NCBI GenBank assembly: GCA_963759155.1
Contig: CAVWXX010000015.1
Location: 332,246-396,245, forward strand
Reading direction: 5' to 3'
Source: SZUA-36 sp963759155
GTDB lineage: Bacteria > Pseudomonadota > Gammaproteobacteria > Xanthomonadales > SZUA-36
DNA: 64,000 nt
Shown here: positions 45,677-55,405 of the stretch, in pieces
How positions within the stretch are numbered: position 1 is the first letter of the stretch
Layout: each line of letters begins with the position of its first letter
Translations under genes and position numbers: made by a program
The notes under the pieces: model-generated
Seen by the model: the letters and a program-made list of their open reading frames with translations, nothing else
Told to the model about the DNA's origin: nothing
The model's database searches: none

Positions 45677-46972
45677 TTACTTTCCCATCGGGTGATGAAT
45701 GATAATATTCTCTTTCCTGTCCGGCCCGGTTGAGACCATGTGAACCGGTGCTCCGCATAGTGCTTCCATCGCAGCCAGATAAGTTTTGGCATTTTCGGGC
45801 AAGTCTTCATAACGGGTAACACCACGGGTGCTTTCGCTCCAGCCGGGGAAGGACTCATATTCAACTTCGAGGTCATCCCATGCTTCGGCGTTTAGTGGTG
45901 GTACATCCAGTAACTCACCATTGAGACGGTATGCAATACCTACCTTGATGGTATCGACGCCATCGAGCACATCCAGTTTTGTTACACAAAATCCGGTGAC
46001 ACCATTGGTATGCGCTGCCCTGCGTAGTGCCACGGCATCCAGCCAACCGCAACGGCGGGCCCGTCCGGTGGTCGCGCCGAATTCAGCCCCGCGCTCGGCA
46101 ATGCCGGCGCCAACATCATCGAACAACTCCGTTGGAAACGGTCCTGAACCGACACGGGTGGTATAGGCCTTGGTGATACCGAGTACATAGTCGATGGCAC
46201 TGGGGCCAACACCTGCACCAGTGCAGACTGCACCGATGGTGGTATTGGATGACGTGACAAAGGGATAAGTACCGTGGTCAATATCCAGCAAGCTACCCTG
46301 TGCGCCTTCATACAGGATGCGTTTACCTTCGGTCCTGAGCCGATGCAGTTCACCACTGACGTCCATGACCAGTTCCGAAAAACAGGCGCCAAGCTGAAGC
46401 GCATCATCAAGTACCCGGTCATAGGACATGCGTTGCACATCGAAATATTTTTCCAGCACAAAATTGTGATAATCCATGGCCTCTTCCAGCTTTTCAGCCA
46501 ACAGACCCGGGTTATACAAATCGGAAATCCGGATACCCCTGCGTGAAACCTTGTCTTCGTAGGCAGGGCCGATACCACGACCGGTGGTGCCAATGGCCTT
46601 GACGCCCCTGGCCTTCTCCCGCGCGTTATCCAGAAGCTCATGGTAAGGCATGATGACCGGGCATGCCGGTGAAATTCCCAGCCGGGAACGAACATCGACA
46701 CCCCAGGATTCAAGTTGCTCGGTTTCCTTCTTAAGGGCCTCCAGCGACACCACAACCCCATTGCCGATCATGCATAGTGCGCCTTCGTTCAAAATGCCCG
46801 AAGGGATCAGGTGCAGGACGGTTTTGTGACCGTCTATCACCAGCGTATGGCCGGCGTTATGCCCACCCTGGAACCGGACCACAGCGTCCGCATCCCTGGC
46901 CAACAGGTCAACTATCTTGCCTTTGCCTTCATCACCCCACTGGGTGCCCAACACAACGATGCTTTTTGTCAT
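45677..46972 (-). CDS. purA: Adenylosuccinate synthetase
   Basis: PurA joins IMP and aspartate with GTP in AMP synthesis. The 431-aa protein has the GTP loop GTQWGDEGKGKIVD at 8-21 with catalytic Asp13, the HNAGHT motif at 39-44 (catalytic His), the switch region TTGRGIGPAYEDK and the C-terminal VSTGPDR. The gene is downstream of hfq-hflX-hflK-hflC-yjeT as in E. coli. Confidence 0.98.
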   Translation of the reverse strand: MTKSIVVLGTQWGDEGKGKIVDLLARDADAVVRFQGGHNAGHTLVIDGHKTVLHLIPSGILNEGALCMIGNGVVVSLEALKKETEQLESWGVDVRSRLGISPACPVIMPYHELLDNAREKARGVKAIGTTGRGIGPAYEDKVSRRGIRISDLYNPGLLAEKLEEAMDYHNFVLEKYFDVQRMSYDRVLDDALQLGACFSELVMDVSGELHRLRTEGKRILYEGAQGSLLDIDHGTYPFVTSSNTTIGAVCTGAGVGPSAIDYVLGITKAYTTRVGSGPFPTELFDDVGAGIAERGAEFGATTGRARRCGWLDAVALRRAAHTNGVTGFCVTKLDVLDGVDTIKVGIAYRLNGELLDVPPLNAEAWDDLEVEYESFPGWSESTRGVTRYEDLPENAKTYLAAMEALCGAPVHMVSTGPDRKENIIIHHPMGK

Positions 46973-46999
46973 TTCAGCGATAATCTTCGTTTAATGGAA

Positions 47000-47185
47000 T
47001 TAAGTCAGAATGAATAGTAATAATGCACCCGACAACATACTGATTATGCCAGCAATCCGGATGCCTTGTGGGCCCATTTTGGCCGCATCACGCATTACTT
47101 TTAACCAGGTCGAGGGTGCCAAGCCCGGCAGCAGACCTTCGATGATCAGCACCAGTGCCAATGCAACAAGAAGGTCGCTACCCAT
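47000..47185 (-). CDS. yjeT: DUF2065 family inner-membrane protein (YjeT-like)
   Basis: A 61-aa protein with two membrane helices (LLVALALVLIIEGLLPGLAP; IAGIISMLSGALLLFIL) that matches the DUF2065 family. Its function is unknown. It sits between hflC and purA, the same place as yjeT in E. coli, which supports the call in spite of its small size. A possible helper of HflKC is only a guess from context. Confidence 0.9.
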   Translation of the reverse strand: MGSDLLVALALVLIIEGLLPGLAPSTWLKVMRDAAKMGPQGIRIAGIISMLSGALLLFILT

Positions 47186-47227
47186 GGTAACCCTGTAACT
47201 CTATTTGGCGTTCCACCAGGTTCGCTT

Positions 47228-48091
47228 CTATTGACGCCCGTCCTGCCCGAAATAGTCAAAGAACTCGGAACCCGGATCAATCACAATCGTATCCTGGCTT
47301 GAACCAAAGGCTGCACGATAGGCCTGCAGGCTTCGGTAAAAGCGGTAGAACTCTTCGTCCTGACCAAAGGATTCTGCATAAGTCCTGGTCGCAATCGCAT
47401 CACCTTCACCGCGTACTTTCTGACCTTCGCGTTCTGCTTCAGCGAGTAACACCTGGACCTGCCTGTCGGCATCGGAACGAATTCTCTCCGCTGCTTCCCT
47501 ACCCTCGAAACGGTAGAGGTTTGCGGCCTTCTGTCGATCTGCAGCCATCCTGCGGAATACGGACTCACGCACATCATCAGGTAACTCGATGCTCTTGATA
47601 CGAACATCAACAACCGCGATGCCAAATTCCTCGGCCGCCCGGTTGGCTGCCTCGGCTACCGCTTTCATGGTGGTAACACGTTGCTCGGAAACCACTTCGA
47701 CCAGGGTCCGACTGGCGATCTGGTTACGGATACGGTCACTGACAATGCCATGAAGCCGGTTCAGTGCGATCGCTTCATTGCCCTGGGTGGATGTATAGAA
47801 ACGTGCAACGTCCTTGATCTGCCATTTCACAAAGGAATCGACATTGACGTACTTCTGCTCCGAGGTCAGCATCAGCTCGGGCTCTGTGTCCAGGGTCAGA
47901 ATTCGCCGGTCAAACTTGCGGATATTATTCACAAATGGCCACTTGAAATTCAGGCCTGGCTGGTAGTCCACTTTAACAATACGGCCAAGTTGGAAGCGGA
48001 TGGCGTACTCGGTTTCATTAACCGTGAATATACCGGCGAGACCCAAACCACTCATCACCAGTATCAGGATCAAGATAATTGGTCTTTTCAT
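47228..48091 (-). CDS. hflC: Protease modulator HflC
   Basis: HflC pairs with HflK in a large periplasm-facing inner-membrane complex that surrounds and modulates the FtsH protease. The 287-aa protein has an N-terminal membrane anchor (PIILILILVMSGLGLAGIF, residues 4-22) and a Band-7/SPFH domain (FQLGRIVKVDYQPGLNFKWPF; the EREGQKVRGEGDA region near 215). Its ATG overlaps the hflK stop by 4 bases. Confidence 0.96.
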   Translation of the reverse strand: MKRPIILILILVMSGLGLAGIFTVNETEYAIRFQLGRIVKVDYQPGLNFKWPFVNNIRKFDRRILTLDTEPELMLTSEQKYVNVDSFVKWQIKDVARFYTSTQGNEAIALNRLHGIVSDRIRNQIASRTLVEVVSEQRVTTMKAVAEAANRAAEEFGIAVVDVRIKSIELPDDVRESVFRRMAADRQKAANLYRFEGREAAERIRSDADRQVQVLLAEAEREGQKVRGEGDAIATRTYAESFGQDEEFYRFYRSLQAYRAAFGSSQDTIVIDPGSEFFDYFGQDGRQ

Positions 48092-49263
48092 CGTCTTGCC
48101 TCCCTGGCTTTGCTGCGGGTCTTCGCACTGCCTTCCGGACTATCCACACCGATCGCGCTGGTGCCTGTCATCGGTGGCATGATGCTCGCGGGATTGACAT
48201 CATTTCCCGGCTGACCAATCGGCAGATACAAAATATTCCCGCTTGAATCAACATCGAGGAATACCTTTTTGTTCTTGGAGAAAACCTGCTCCATCGTTTC
48301 AAGGTACATACGTTTGCGGGTGATCTCGGGGGCAAGCTGGTATTGCGCCAGGACCTGTGTGAAGCGACTGGCCTCACCTTCGGAAAGCGCCACTGTTGAT
48401 GCCATATAACCTGCAGCTTCCTGTTCAATACGCGCCGCGGTACCACGGGCTTCCGGGATAACACTGTTGGCATGAACACGGGCTTCTTCGATAAAGCGCT
48501 CACGATCCTCTCGTGCACGGATAACATCGGAGTAAGCTTCCCTGACCTGCATCGGCACATTCACGTCGACCAGGTTGAACTCTGTTATCTGCAAACCCGC
48601 CTCATAAAAGTCCAGGGTCTCCTGTAACACGCGTTGTGTTTCAATACGCACCTTGGTACGCGCATTACCTTCGAGGATGGCGTCCAGCGAATTGGTACCC
48701 ACGGATTCTCTCAGTGCACTTTCCGCCGCCTGACGCAGCGTTTGCTCAGGTTCCCTGACACGGAACAGAAAATGCTGAGCATTGTTGATCCGGTATTGAA
48801 CCTTGTAGACAAATTCAACCAGGTTTTCATCTTCGGTCAACATATGACCACGGTCTTCCACCACTCTTACATTGTTGATATTGACCTTGGTCAGTGTTTC
48901 AAATGGCCTGGGTAGCGTCAGGTTGAAACCCGGTTCCAGGGTACGTGAGTATTTGCCGAAACGCAGAACCACACCGTTTTCCGCCTCATCGATCACGTGG
49001 ACCGAATCCCAACCAACCCAGAAAACAATAAATATCAGCACGAGGGAAAACGCACCCCCCAATCCGCTACTTCCGTTACCGCCACTGCTTTCGGAACCGG
49101 CGCCTTTACCGCCTCCACCAAACAGGGACTGCAAACGCTTGCTCACATTACTAAATATTTCTTCCAGGTCAGGCGGTTGTTCACCACCCGATTTCCAGGG
49201 ATCTTTGTCTCCCTTTCCAGGTTCTTTCCAGGGCATTAATTTCTCCAGTACCAGACGCGACAC
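48088..49263 (-). CDS. hflK: FtsH protease activity modulator HflK
   Basis: The larger partner of HflC. The 391-aa protein has a Gly-rich, proline-containing cytoplasmic N-terminus (residues 1-75), one membrane helix (FSLVLIFIVFWVGWDSVHVI, about 76-95), then the SPFH domain (GVVLRFGKYSRTLEPGFNLTLPRPFE) and a C-terminal helix. It lies upstream of hflC and downstream of hflX. hflX-hflK are separated by 77 bases. Confidence 0.96.
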   Translation of the reverse strand: MSRLVLEKLMPWKEPGKGDKDPWKSGGEQPPDLEEIFSNVSKRLQSLFGGGGKGAGSESSGGNGSSGLGGAFSLVLIFIVFWVGWDSVHVIDEAENGVVLRFGKYSRTLEPGFNLTLPRPFETLTKVNINNVRVVEDRGHMLTEDENLVEFVYKVQYRINNAQHFLFRVREPEQTLRQAAESALRESVGTNSLDAILEGNARTKVRIETQRVLQETLDFYEAGLQITEFNLVDVNVPMQVREAYSDVIRAREDRERFIEEARVHANSVIPEARGTAARIEQEAAGYMASTVALSEGEASRFTQVLAQYQLAPEITRKRMYLETMEQVFSKNKKVFLDVDSSGNILYLPIGQPGNDVNPASIMPPMTGTSAIGVDSPEGSAKTRSKAREARR

Positions 49264-49340
49264 CGCGTCACAAATCTACTCTAAACAGGTATTAATCAGG
49301 CGGGTTATCAACCCGATGAAAAGTTTTCAATATGGGTATT

Positions 49341-50663
49341 TTAGGGCTCGCCCTGCTGCGCTACAAGTGCTGAAAGTGACAATATGTTATCGCGTACCAG
49401 CATACCGTCCGCACCCGGCAGTCGACCGAGCCGCTCCGCGTCCTGTTGAGACAGGTTGATATGCAGCAACCACTGTCCATCATCCGTCACTTTCTCTTCT
49501 TCCACAGCCCCCAGGTCAAATAATTGAGAGCGTAATTTCGCATTAAGGTTCCCGAGGCTGACCCAGGCGTTGATTCTTTCGCCTTTTAGCCGCAGCGCAA
49601 TGGTTTCCTTCAATATTTCCAGGCCTGTTCCCGCCAGGGCGGACACATCGATCCTGTCCACCTCGCCTTCTGCATTGGTATGTGTTGAGGCTGCACGGTC
49701 CACCAGGTCAATTTTATTGAATAGCCGCACAATGGGAATCTCACTGGCATCCACGCTTTCGAGAACATCTTCAACATCGTGTTCGCGTTGTTGGTGAAAG
49801 GGGTCCGCTGCATCAATGACATGCAAAAGCAGGTCCGCTTCCCGGGTTTCCTGCAGCGTGGCATGAAAGGCTGCCACCAGTTCATGTGGCAGGTCACTGA
49901 CAAAACCCACGGTATCTACCAGCAACACGTTACCGGTTGGAATATTGGGTAATTGACTAACCGTCGGGTCCAGTGTCGCAAACTGCATATCCTGTGTACC
50001 GACATTGGATTCCGTCAATGCGTTAAACAAGGTTGACTTACCTGCATTGGTGTAACCCACAAGGGCAACGGTAAAAACGTGTGAGCGTTCGCGCTTACGA
50101 CGGCTTTGTGCGCGCTGCTGGCGAACCCGGTCGAGTCGTCCCTTGAGATGTTTAATACGGTGACCAACAAGCTGGCGATCGGTTTCAAGCTGGGTTTCAC
50201 CCGGACCCCGCAAGCCGATTCCGCCCTTCTGGCGCTCCAGGTGGGTCCAGCCACGCACCAGGCGGGTTGAAAGATGACGTAACTGCGCCAATTCAACCTG
50301 CAACTTACCCTCGTGGGAACGCGCGCGCTGCGCAAATATATCCAGTATCAGCGTGGTGCGGTCGAGTACACGACACTTACAACGCTTTTCGATATTACGT
50401 TCCTGGATAGCGGACAAGGGCCTGGAGACCACGATCAGGTCAGCACCGGTGGCAGCGACCTGGTCAGCGACCTCATCGACTTTTCCGCTGCCAACAAAAA
50501 ACCGCGCGTCCGGACGGCCACGCGGTGCAGTTAATATAGCGGCAATTTCCACGCCTGCCGAGCGGCACAGTTCCTCGAACTCATCGAGTTGCTCGGGACC
50601 TGTATCCGCGAAAAGCGGATGTAAAAGAACCGCGCGGGTACCCCGCTTTGCCCGTTCAAACAA
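49341..50663 (-). CDS. hflX: Ribosome-binding GTPase HflX
   Basis: HflX splits or rescues ribosomes under stress, including heat. The 440-aa protein has the N-terminal HflX domain (FVGSGKVDEVADQ; ERNIEKRCKCRVLDRTTLI), a linker helix (RLVRGWTHLERQKGGIGLRGPGE) and the G domain with G1 GYTNAGKST near 205, G3 DTVGFVSDLP and G4 NKID. It follows hfq by 16 bases, so the operon is miaA-hfq-hflX-hflK-hflC. Confidence 0.97.
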   Translation of the reverse strand: MFERAKRGTRAVLLHPLFADTGPEQLDEFEELCRSAGVEIAAILTAPRGRPDARFFVGSGKVDEVADQVAATGADLIVVSRPLSAIQERNIEKRCKCRVLDRTTLILDIFAQRARSHEGKLQVELAQLRHLSTRLVRGWTHLERQKGGIGLRGPGETQLETDRQLVGHRIKHLKGRLDRVRQQRAQSRRKRERSHVFTVALVGYTNAGKSTLFNALTESNVGTQDMQFATLDPTVSQLPNIPTGNVLLVDTVGFVSDLPHELVAAFHATLQETREADLLLHVIDAADPFHQQREHDVEDVLESVDASEIPIVRLFNKIDLVDRAASTHTNAEGEVDRIDVSALAGTGLEILKETIALRLKGERINAWVSLGNLNAKLRSQLFDLGAVEEEKVTDDGQWLLHINLSQQDAERLGRLPGADGMLVRDNILSLSALVAQQGEP

Positions 50664-50679
50664 AACTAGGCGCCTTTAG

Positions 50680-50913
50680 CTAGCCTTCTTCCCCTTCATC
50701 AAAGACACTGACGTTCCTGGCTGGTACGACAGTTGAGATGGCGTGTTTGTAGATCATCTGGCTTACGGAATTTTTAAGTAAGACGACAAATTGATCAAAT
50801 GACTCGACCTGGCCCTGCAACTTGATCCCATTGACGAGATAGATCGCTACCGGTACACGTTCACGTCGCAATGCGTTCAAGAATGGTTCTTGTAATGATT
50901 GACCCTTGGCCAT
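50680..50913 (-). CDS. hfq: RNA chaperone Hfq
   Basis: Hfq is the hexameric Sm-like protein that pairs small RNAs with their targets. The 77-aa protein has Sm1 (PVAIYLVNGIKLQGQVESFD, near 20-39) and Sm2 (SQMIYKHAISTVVP near 50-63), including the YKHA motif of the proximal RNA site. The C-terminal tail is short (about 12 residues). AGGAGA lies about 6 bases before the ATG. It is a likely partner of the candidate small RNA at 25.5 kb. Confidence 0.98.
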   Translation of the reverse strand: MAKGQSLQEPFLNALRRERVPVAIYLVNGIKLQGQVESFDQFVVLLKNSVSQMIYKHAISTVVPARNVSVFDEGEEG

Positions 50914-50981
50914 AGCTGTTTCTCCTAGATTTTTATTAATGTCCGATTGGCTACGGAACAGACTACATGGGTGCGGAAGCT

Positions 50982-51926
50982 CTAAGCTTCAAGGAACCCC
51001 CCAAGCACTTCGATGACTTCATGCCTCACCCCGTCTGTCTGCAAATCATACCATACGGATGCACTTTCACGCCTTAACCAGGTGAGCTGTCTTTTCGCCA
51101 GTTGCCTGGTCGCCACGATTGCCTTTTCACGCATCTCATCGAACGTAGTTTTTCCCTCTAACCACTCCCATGCCTGGCGATAGCCCACGGCCCGCATGGA
51201 AGGTAAGGCCGGGTTAAGATCAGACCGCGCAAACAGGCTTTTCATTTCGTCGACAAAGCCGGCAGCAATCATCAGATCGAAGCGTTGCTCGATACGTTGA
51301 TGTAATACACTGCGGGGTTCCGGGGAAATCACGATCTTGTGAAGCCGGTAGTCCAGTGCGTAAGCAGATGTCTTGTCATAAAGATCACTCATGCTCTGGC
51401 CGCTGACCGATATGACTTCCAGCGCACGCTGGATTCGTTGCGGGTCATTCGGATGGATACGTGATGCGGCCTGTGGGTCTTTTTGCCGGAGCAGTTCATG
51501 CATGCCGGACCAGCCGATCTCAGCTGCCTGCTGTTCCAGGCGTTTACGTACCTGGGGGTCAGCTGCGGGCAACTCGGAAAGGCCATACTCAAGTGCGCGG
51601 AAATAAAGCATGGTTCCACCCACCAGCAGGGGAATTTTTCCGGCAGCCGTGATCGACCTCATCTCGCGCAAGGCATCTGCACAAAACTCGGCAGCTGAGT
51701 ACGCCTCCGCGGCATCCCGTATGTCGATCAAGCGGTGTGGCGCCAGCTTAAGGGTTTCCGCATCCGGTTTCGCGGTGCCAATATCCATGCCCCGGTAAAC
51801 CAGTGCCGAATCGACACTGATGATCTCCACCGGAAAACGCTGGCACAATTCGACGGCCAACCCGGTTTTTCCGGAGGCGGTCGGTCCCATCAAAAAAATG
51901 GCAGGGGGTAATGTTTGCCTGTTCAC
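50982..51926 (-). CDS. miaA: tRNA dimethylallyltransferase MiaA
   Basis: MiaA adds the dimethylallyl group to N6 of A37 in tRNAs that read codons starting with U. I choose a GTG start at 51926 (VNRQTLPPAIFLMGPTASGKT, 314 aa), because the frame back to 52067 overlaps mutL and is unlike the family. It has Walker A GPTASGKT at 13-20, DSALVYRGMDIGTAKP, and the tRNA-binding region. The start lies 22 bases after the mutL stop and hfq follows after 68 bases, as in E. coli. Confidence 0.95.
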   Translation of the reverse strand: MNRQTLPPAIFLMGPTASGKTGLAVELCQRFPVEIISVDSALVYRGMDIGTAKPDAETLKLAPHRLIDIRDAAEAYSAAEFCADALREMRSITAAGKIPLLVGGTMLYFRALEYGLSELPAADPQVRKRLEQQAAEIGWSGMHELLRQKDPQAASRIHPNDPQRIQRALEVISVSGQSMSDLYDKTSAYALDYRLHKIVISPEPRSVLHQRIEQRFDLMIAAGFVDEMKSLFARSDLNPALPSMRAVGYRQAWEWLEGKTTFDEMREKAIVATRQLAKRQLTWLRRESASVWYDLQTDGVRHEVIEVLGGFLEA

Positions 51927-51948
51927 GGGCTGACGACGCCCCCTACCC

Positions 51949-53757
51949 CTAACGCCCACGCAGAAACAGACGGTCGAGGCTTTGCATATCCAACTGCACC
52001 CAGGTGGGTCTGCCATGATTACACTGTGCGGCCCGCTCGGTTCTTTCCATATCGCGCAACAGGGCATTCATTTCTGCGATGTTGAGCTGTCGATTGGCCC
52101 GCACGGAACCATGACAGGCCATCGTGGACAGCACCTCATCCATCTCTGATTCGATCTTCAGGCTTTTACCATCTGACACCAGCTCTGACAGGACATCCTG
52201 AAGTAAGCGGGTCATATCGGCCCGTTGCAACAGCGTGGGTACTTTGCGAACCACCACCGTTTGCGGGCCCGACCTGTCACAACTGATACCGAGTGACTCA
52301 AGACTGTCGTTATGTTCTTCCACCATATCCGCCTCGCGCTCACTGACGTGCACGGTCACCGGTACCAGCAGGTTCTGGCTGCGGATTCCATCCTCGGCCA
52401 GGCTGGTCTTGAAACGTTCATAGGTGATACGTTCATGTGCGGCGTGCATATCGACCAGCACCAGCCCATGCTGATTCTGCGCGAGAATATAAACGCCGTG
52501 CAATTGTGCCAGCGCAAACCCCATGGGCGGAAATTCCTCACCTGCCTCCAGCGCTGAATGGCTTGCACCCGCACCTCCCGTGCCCGCCCGGGGTGCGGAT
52601 ACCAGCTGTGCGTAGTTTTGTATTTGTTCCGCAACATTGATGGCCATTGCCGGTTGGTTGGCTGCCCACGCACCGGTTTGAGAAGCAACTTGAGATGGGG
52701 ATTGCGAGCCAAATTCAGGCTCGCTGACCTCTGTGCCCGGTCGCAAAGCGCCACCGCCGACACCGGCTGCGGCCAGGCTCCGATTGAGTGTGGAGAAAAT
52801 GAAGTTGTGAACCGCACGGGAATCCCGGAATCGCACTTCGTGCTTCTGCGGATGGACGTTCACATCCACACCGGCATAAGGCAACTCGAGAAACAACACA
52901 AATGCGGGGTGACGACCATGAAACAACACATCCCGGAAACTCTGCCGGATGGCATGCGCAACCAGGCGGTCGCGAATGACACGGCCGTTCACAAAGAAGA
53001 ACTGCCGGTCTGCCTGCGCACGGTTATAACGTGGCTCAGCCACCCAGCCACGCAAGCCAAAGGAGCCGCGTTGTTCATCCACGTCCAGGGCATGCTCAAC
53101 AAACTCCTTACCGACCACCGCCTCCAGCCGGGCCAGCATATCCTCATCCGTGCGTACCGGCGGGAACTGGCGGACCATGCGGTTATTATGCTGCAACTGA
53201 AAGCCGACATCGGGGCGCCCGAGTGCAAATCGCTTCAACAACTCGTCTACATGCTTGAATTCGGTCTGGTCGGTGCGCATGAATTTTCTGCGTGCCGGTA
53301 CGTTGTAAAACAGGTCACGCAGTTCAATCTGGGTGCCGGGTGAGCCCGGTGCGGGAATCGCGGCCTCAATTTCACCATTCGCTGTCTTTACCAGCCACGC
53401 ATGTTCGGCCCCGGCGACCCGGGACGTCATGCTCATTCTGCTGACCGACGCCATGCTGGGCAAGGCCTCACCCCTGAAGCCCATGGTCGCAACCTCTTCC
53501 AGCTCCGTTAAGGAATTGATTTTGCTGGTCGCATGACGGGCCAGCGCCAGGGGCAACTCATCGACAGGTATGCCACAGCCGTCATCGATGACCCGAACCA
53601 GTCGCTTGCCACCTTGCTCAAGCGCCACCTGGATGGACTGCGCACCGGCATCCAGGCTGTTTTCAACCAACTCCTTGACCACCGATGAAGGTCGTTCGAC
53701 CACTTCGCCGGCAGCAATCTGGTTGATCAGGAGTTCTGGTAACTGATGAATGGGCAT
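51949..53757 (-). CDS. mutL: DNA mismatch repair protein MutL
   Basis: MutL couples MutS mismatch recognition to MutH-type incision or to UvrD. The 602-aa protein (from ATG 53757, MPIHQLPELLINQIAAGEVVERP) has the GHKL ATPase motifs ENSLDAGA, DDGCGI and GFRGEAL, and a C-terminal dimerisation domain. The endonuclease motif DQHA(X)2E(X)4E is not seen (the corresponding stretch is DMHAAHERITYE), so this is the non-endonuclease, MutH-dependent type. The linker at 330-420 is Ala/Gly/Ser-rich. The frame opens at 53787. Confidence 0.96.
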   Translation of the reverse strand: MPIHQLPELLINQIAAGEVVERPSSVVKELVENSLDAGAQSIQVALEQGGKRLVRVIDDGCGIPVDELPLALARHATSKINSLTELEEVATMGFRGEALPSMASVSRMSMTSRVAGAEHAWLVKTANGEIEAAIPAPGSPGTQIELRDLFYNVPARRKFMRTDQTEFKHVDELLKRFALGRPDVGFQLQHNNRMVRQFPPVRTDEDMLARLEAVVGKEFVEHALDVDEQRGSFGLRGWVAEPRYNRAQADRQFFFVNGRVIRDRLVAHAIRQSFRDVLFHGRHPAFVLFLELPYAGVDVNVHPQKHEVRFRDSRAVHNFIFSTLNRSLAAAGVGGGALRPGTEVSEPEFGSQSPSQVASQTGAWAANQPAMAINVAEQIQNYAQLVSAPRAGTGGAGASHSALEAGEEFPPMGFALAQLHGVYILAQNQHGLVLVDMHAAHERITYERFKTSLAEDGIRSQNLLVPVTVHVSEREADMVEEHNDSLESLGISCDRSGPQTVVVRKVPTLLQRADMTRLLQDVLSELVSDGKSLKIESEMDEVLSTMACHGSVRANRQLNIAEMNALLRDMERTERAAQCNHGRPTWVQLDMQSLDRLFLRGR

Positions 53758-53853
53758 GCGCACTCTTTTAGCTGTTTTCACGTGCAAGCTTCAACAGTTT
53801 GTTGTTTTAGGTGGGAGTCATTTTTTCTGAATCACACTGCTAACCTGACGGAG

Positions 53854-53941
53854 TTCCCCGCTTTCACGGGGATGACGGTGCCAACGCTAAAGTTCACGCG
53901 ATCTCAGATGTAATCAACGTCATCCCCGCGAAAGCGGGGAA
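53854..53941. repeat. REP-type inverted doublet (REPIN-like)
   Basis: Two 24-base arms face each other: TTCCCCGCTTTCACGGGGATGACG (53854-53877) split as TTCCCCGC, TTTCA, CGGGGATGACG, and its complement at 53918-53941, with 23 of 24 bases matching. Each arm has its own CCCCGC hairpin, and the right one closes with a GAAA tetraloop. This GTCATCCCCGCGAAAGCGGGG motif is common in beta- and gammaproteobacteria. It lies between amiB and mutL. No RAYT transposase gene is in the window. Confidence 0.85.
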
Positions 53942-53981
53942 CACCATGAGCTGGCAGAGCATAAACACAAAAACAGGAAAC

Positions 53982-55283
53982 CTAACTGGTAGGAATGATC
54001 AACTCACGGCCAACATGGATAACATCGCCTCTTATCTTATTGGCGCTTCGAAGACGGTTCAGACTGACGCTGTAGCGATTTGCGATTCCACCGAGCGTAT
54101 CACCGCGGGCAACGATGTATTTCATACCATCGCGGTTAGCTGCAATCCAGGTACCCGGTGGTGGGCTGGAGTAAAAATAATTTTTAACACCATGGGTAAT
54201 GGTTCTTGCCATGCGTTGCTGGAATTCTTTCTCGGTCAGTCGTTTTTCTTCATCGGGGTTACTTATAAACGCTGTCTCGATCAGCACCGATGGGACATCG
54301 GGCGATTTAAGCACCATGAAGTTGGCGCGGCCCACATGGGGTTTGTGTACCTTGATATTGCGCTTCATCGCACTCAGAATATCTGCAGCGACCTTATTAC
54401 TGGCTTCCCGCGTTGCGCTTTGGGACAGGTCCAGCAAAACCGACGCCAGCATGTCATCCTTGTCATTGAGTGTCACACCACCGACCAGGTCAGAGGCGTT
54501 TTCACTGTCTGCCAACAGACGTGCGAACTCACTGCTCGCGCCACGTGCCGAGAGGACGAACACCGAACTCCCCCGAACACTCCGCTTGGTAAATGCGTCG
54601 GCGTGAATGGAAACAAACAGGTCAGCGCGGGCCTTACGGGCCTTTTCATAGCGGTCACGCAGCGCAATATAGTAATCCCCGTCACGGGTCAGAACCGCTC
54701 TCATTCCCGGCTCTGCATCAATGGATTTTTTAAGACGCCTTGCAATTTGCAACACGACGTCTTTTTCACGTGTTTTTTTCTTGCCAATGGCGCCCGGATC
54801 TTCGCCACCATGACCGGCATCAATGGCAATCACCACATCCCGGTTGGGTTTACTGATATCGGCGACATGCTTGACCATGGACGATGATTTGCGATTCGAC
54901 CTGGAAAACAGGTCAATGACCAGCCTATGACTGTATTGGGCGGTTGGTTCGAGCAGAAAACTTTTTAGTTCAGCACTCTCTTTCAGGTCAAAAACCACGC
55001 GCAGGGTGTTTTTGTCCGGCTGCCCATAGCGGACACTGGTGATCATACCCGCGTGTTCTTTATCCAGAGTGACCGGGATATCGATAGAGGAACCCTGTAA
55101 ATCCACCACCACCCGGTGCGGATCCTGCAGGGTAAAAAGCTTGTAGGCAGTTTTGCGGTCAAGATCAAGTACCGCGCGGGTTTTGACGGGATCAGCCCAT
55201 ACACGAAAGCCACTCACTTCGGCTGCAAAAACCGGAAATGAGATTAGCAAAAGTATGATTGCAATGATTAAGCGTTTGCGCAC
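53982..55283 (-). CDS. amiB: N-acetylmuramoyl-L-alanine amidase AmiB/AmiC type with LysM
   Basis: It cleaves the amide bond between muramic acid and peptide during cell separation. The protein (433 aa from GTG 55283) has a signal peptide (VRKRLIIAIILLLISFPVFAA), an AMIN domain that targets it to the septum, an Amidase_3 catalytic domain (VIAIDAGHGGEDPGAIG with zinc His and Glu; LFVSIHADAF; SVLIETAFISNPDEE) and a C-terminal LysM (YIVARGDTLGGIANRYSVSLNRL). The start is not firm because the frame is open to 55355. It precedes mutL as amiB does in E. coli. Confidence 0.93.
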   Translation of the reverse strand: MRKRLIIAIILLLISFPVFAAEVSGFRVWADPVKTRAVLDLDRKTAYKLFTLQDPHRVVVDLQGSSIDIPVTLDKEHAGMITSVRYGQPDKNTLRVVFDLKESAELKSFLLEPTAQYSHRLVIDLFSRSNRKSSSMVKHVADISKPNRDVVIAIDAGHGGEDPGAIGKKKTREKDVVLQIARRLKKSIDAEPGMRAVLTRDGDYYIALRDRYEKARKARADLFVSIHADAFTKRSVRGSSVFVLSARGASSEFARLLADSENASDLVGGVTLNDKDDMLASVLLDLSQSATREASNKVAADILSAMKRNIKVHKPHVGRANFMVLKSPDVPSVLIETAFISNPDEEKRLTEKEFQQRMARTITHGVKNYFYSSPPPGTWIAANRDGMKYIVARGDTLGGIANRYSVSLNRLRSANKIRGDVIHVGRELIIPTS

Positions 55284-55405
55284 TGGCTCCCAAACCTCAC
55301 GTATACACCTCCTTGTCGTAAATATAATGATGAATTGCTTTTCGTGAAATTGCAATAGTTTCTGATTAAAAACCGCAAGATAAGGGAACTAGCTAAGAAA
55401 AGTAG

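Noticed and set aside
52558..53343. 261-aa plus-strand ORF inside mutL
   Set aside because: It is the antisense shadow of the well-supported mutL gene and matches no family.
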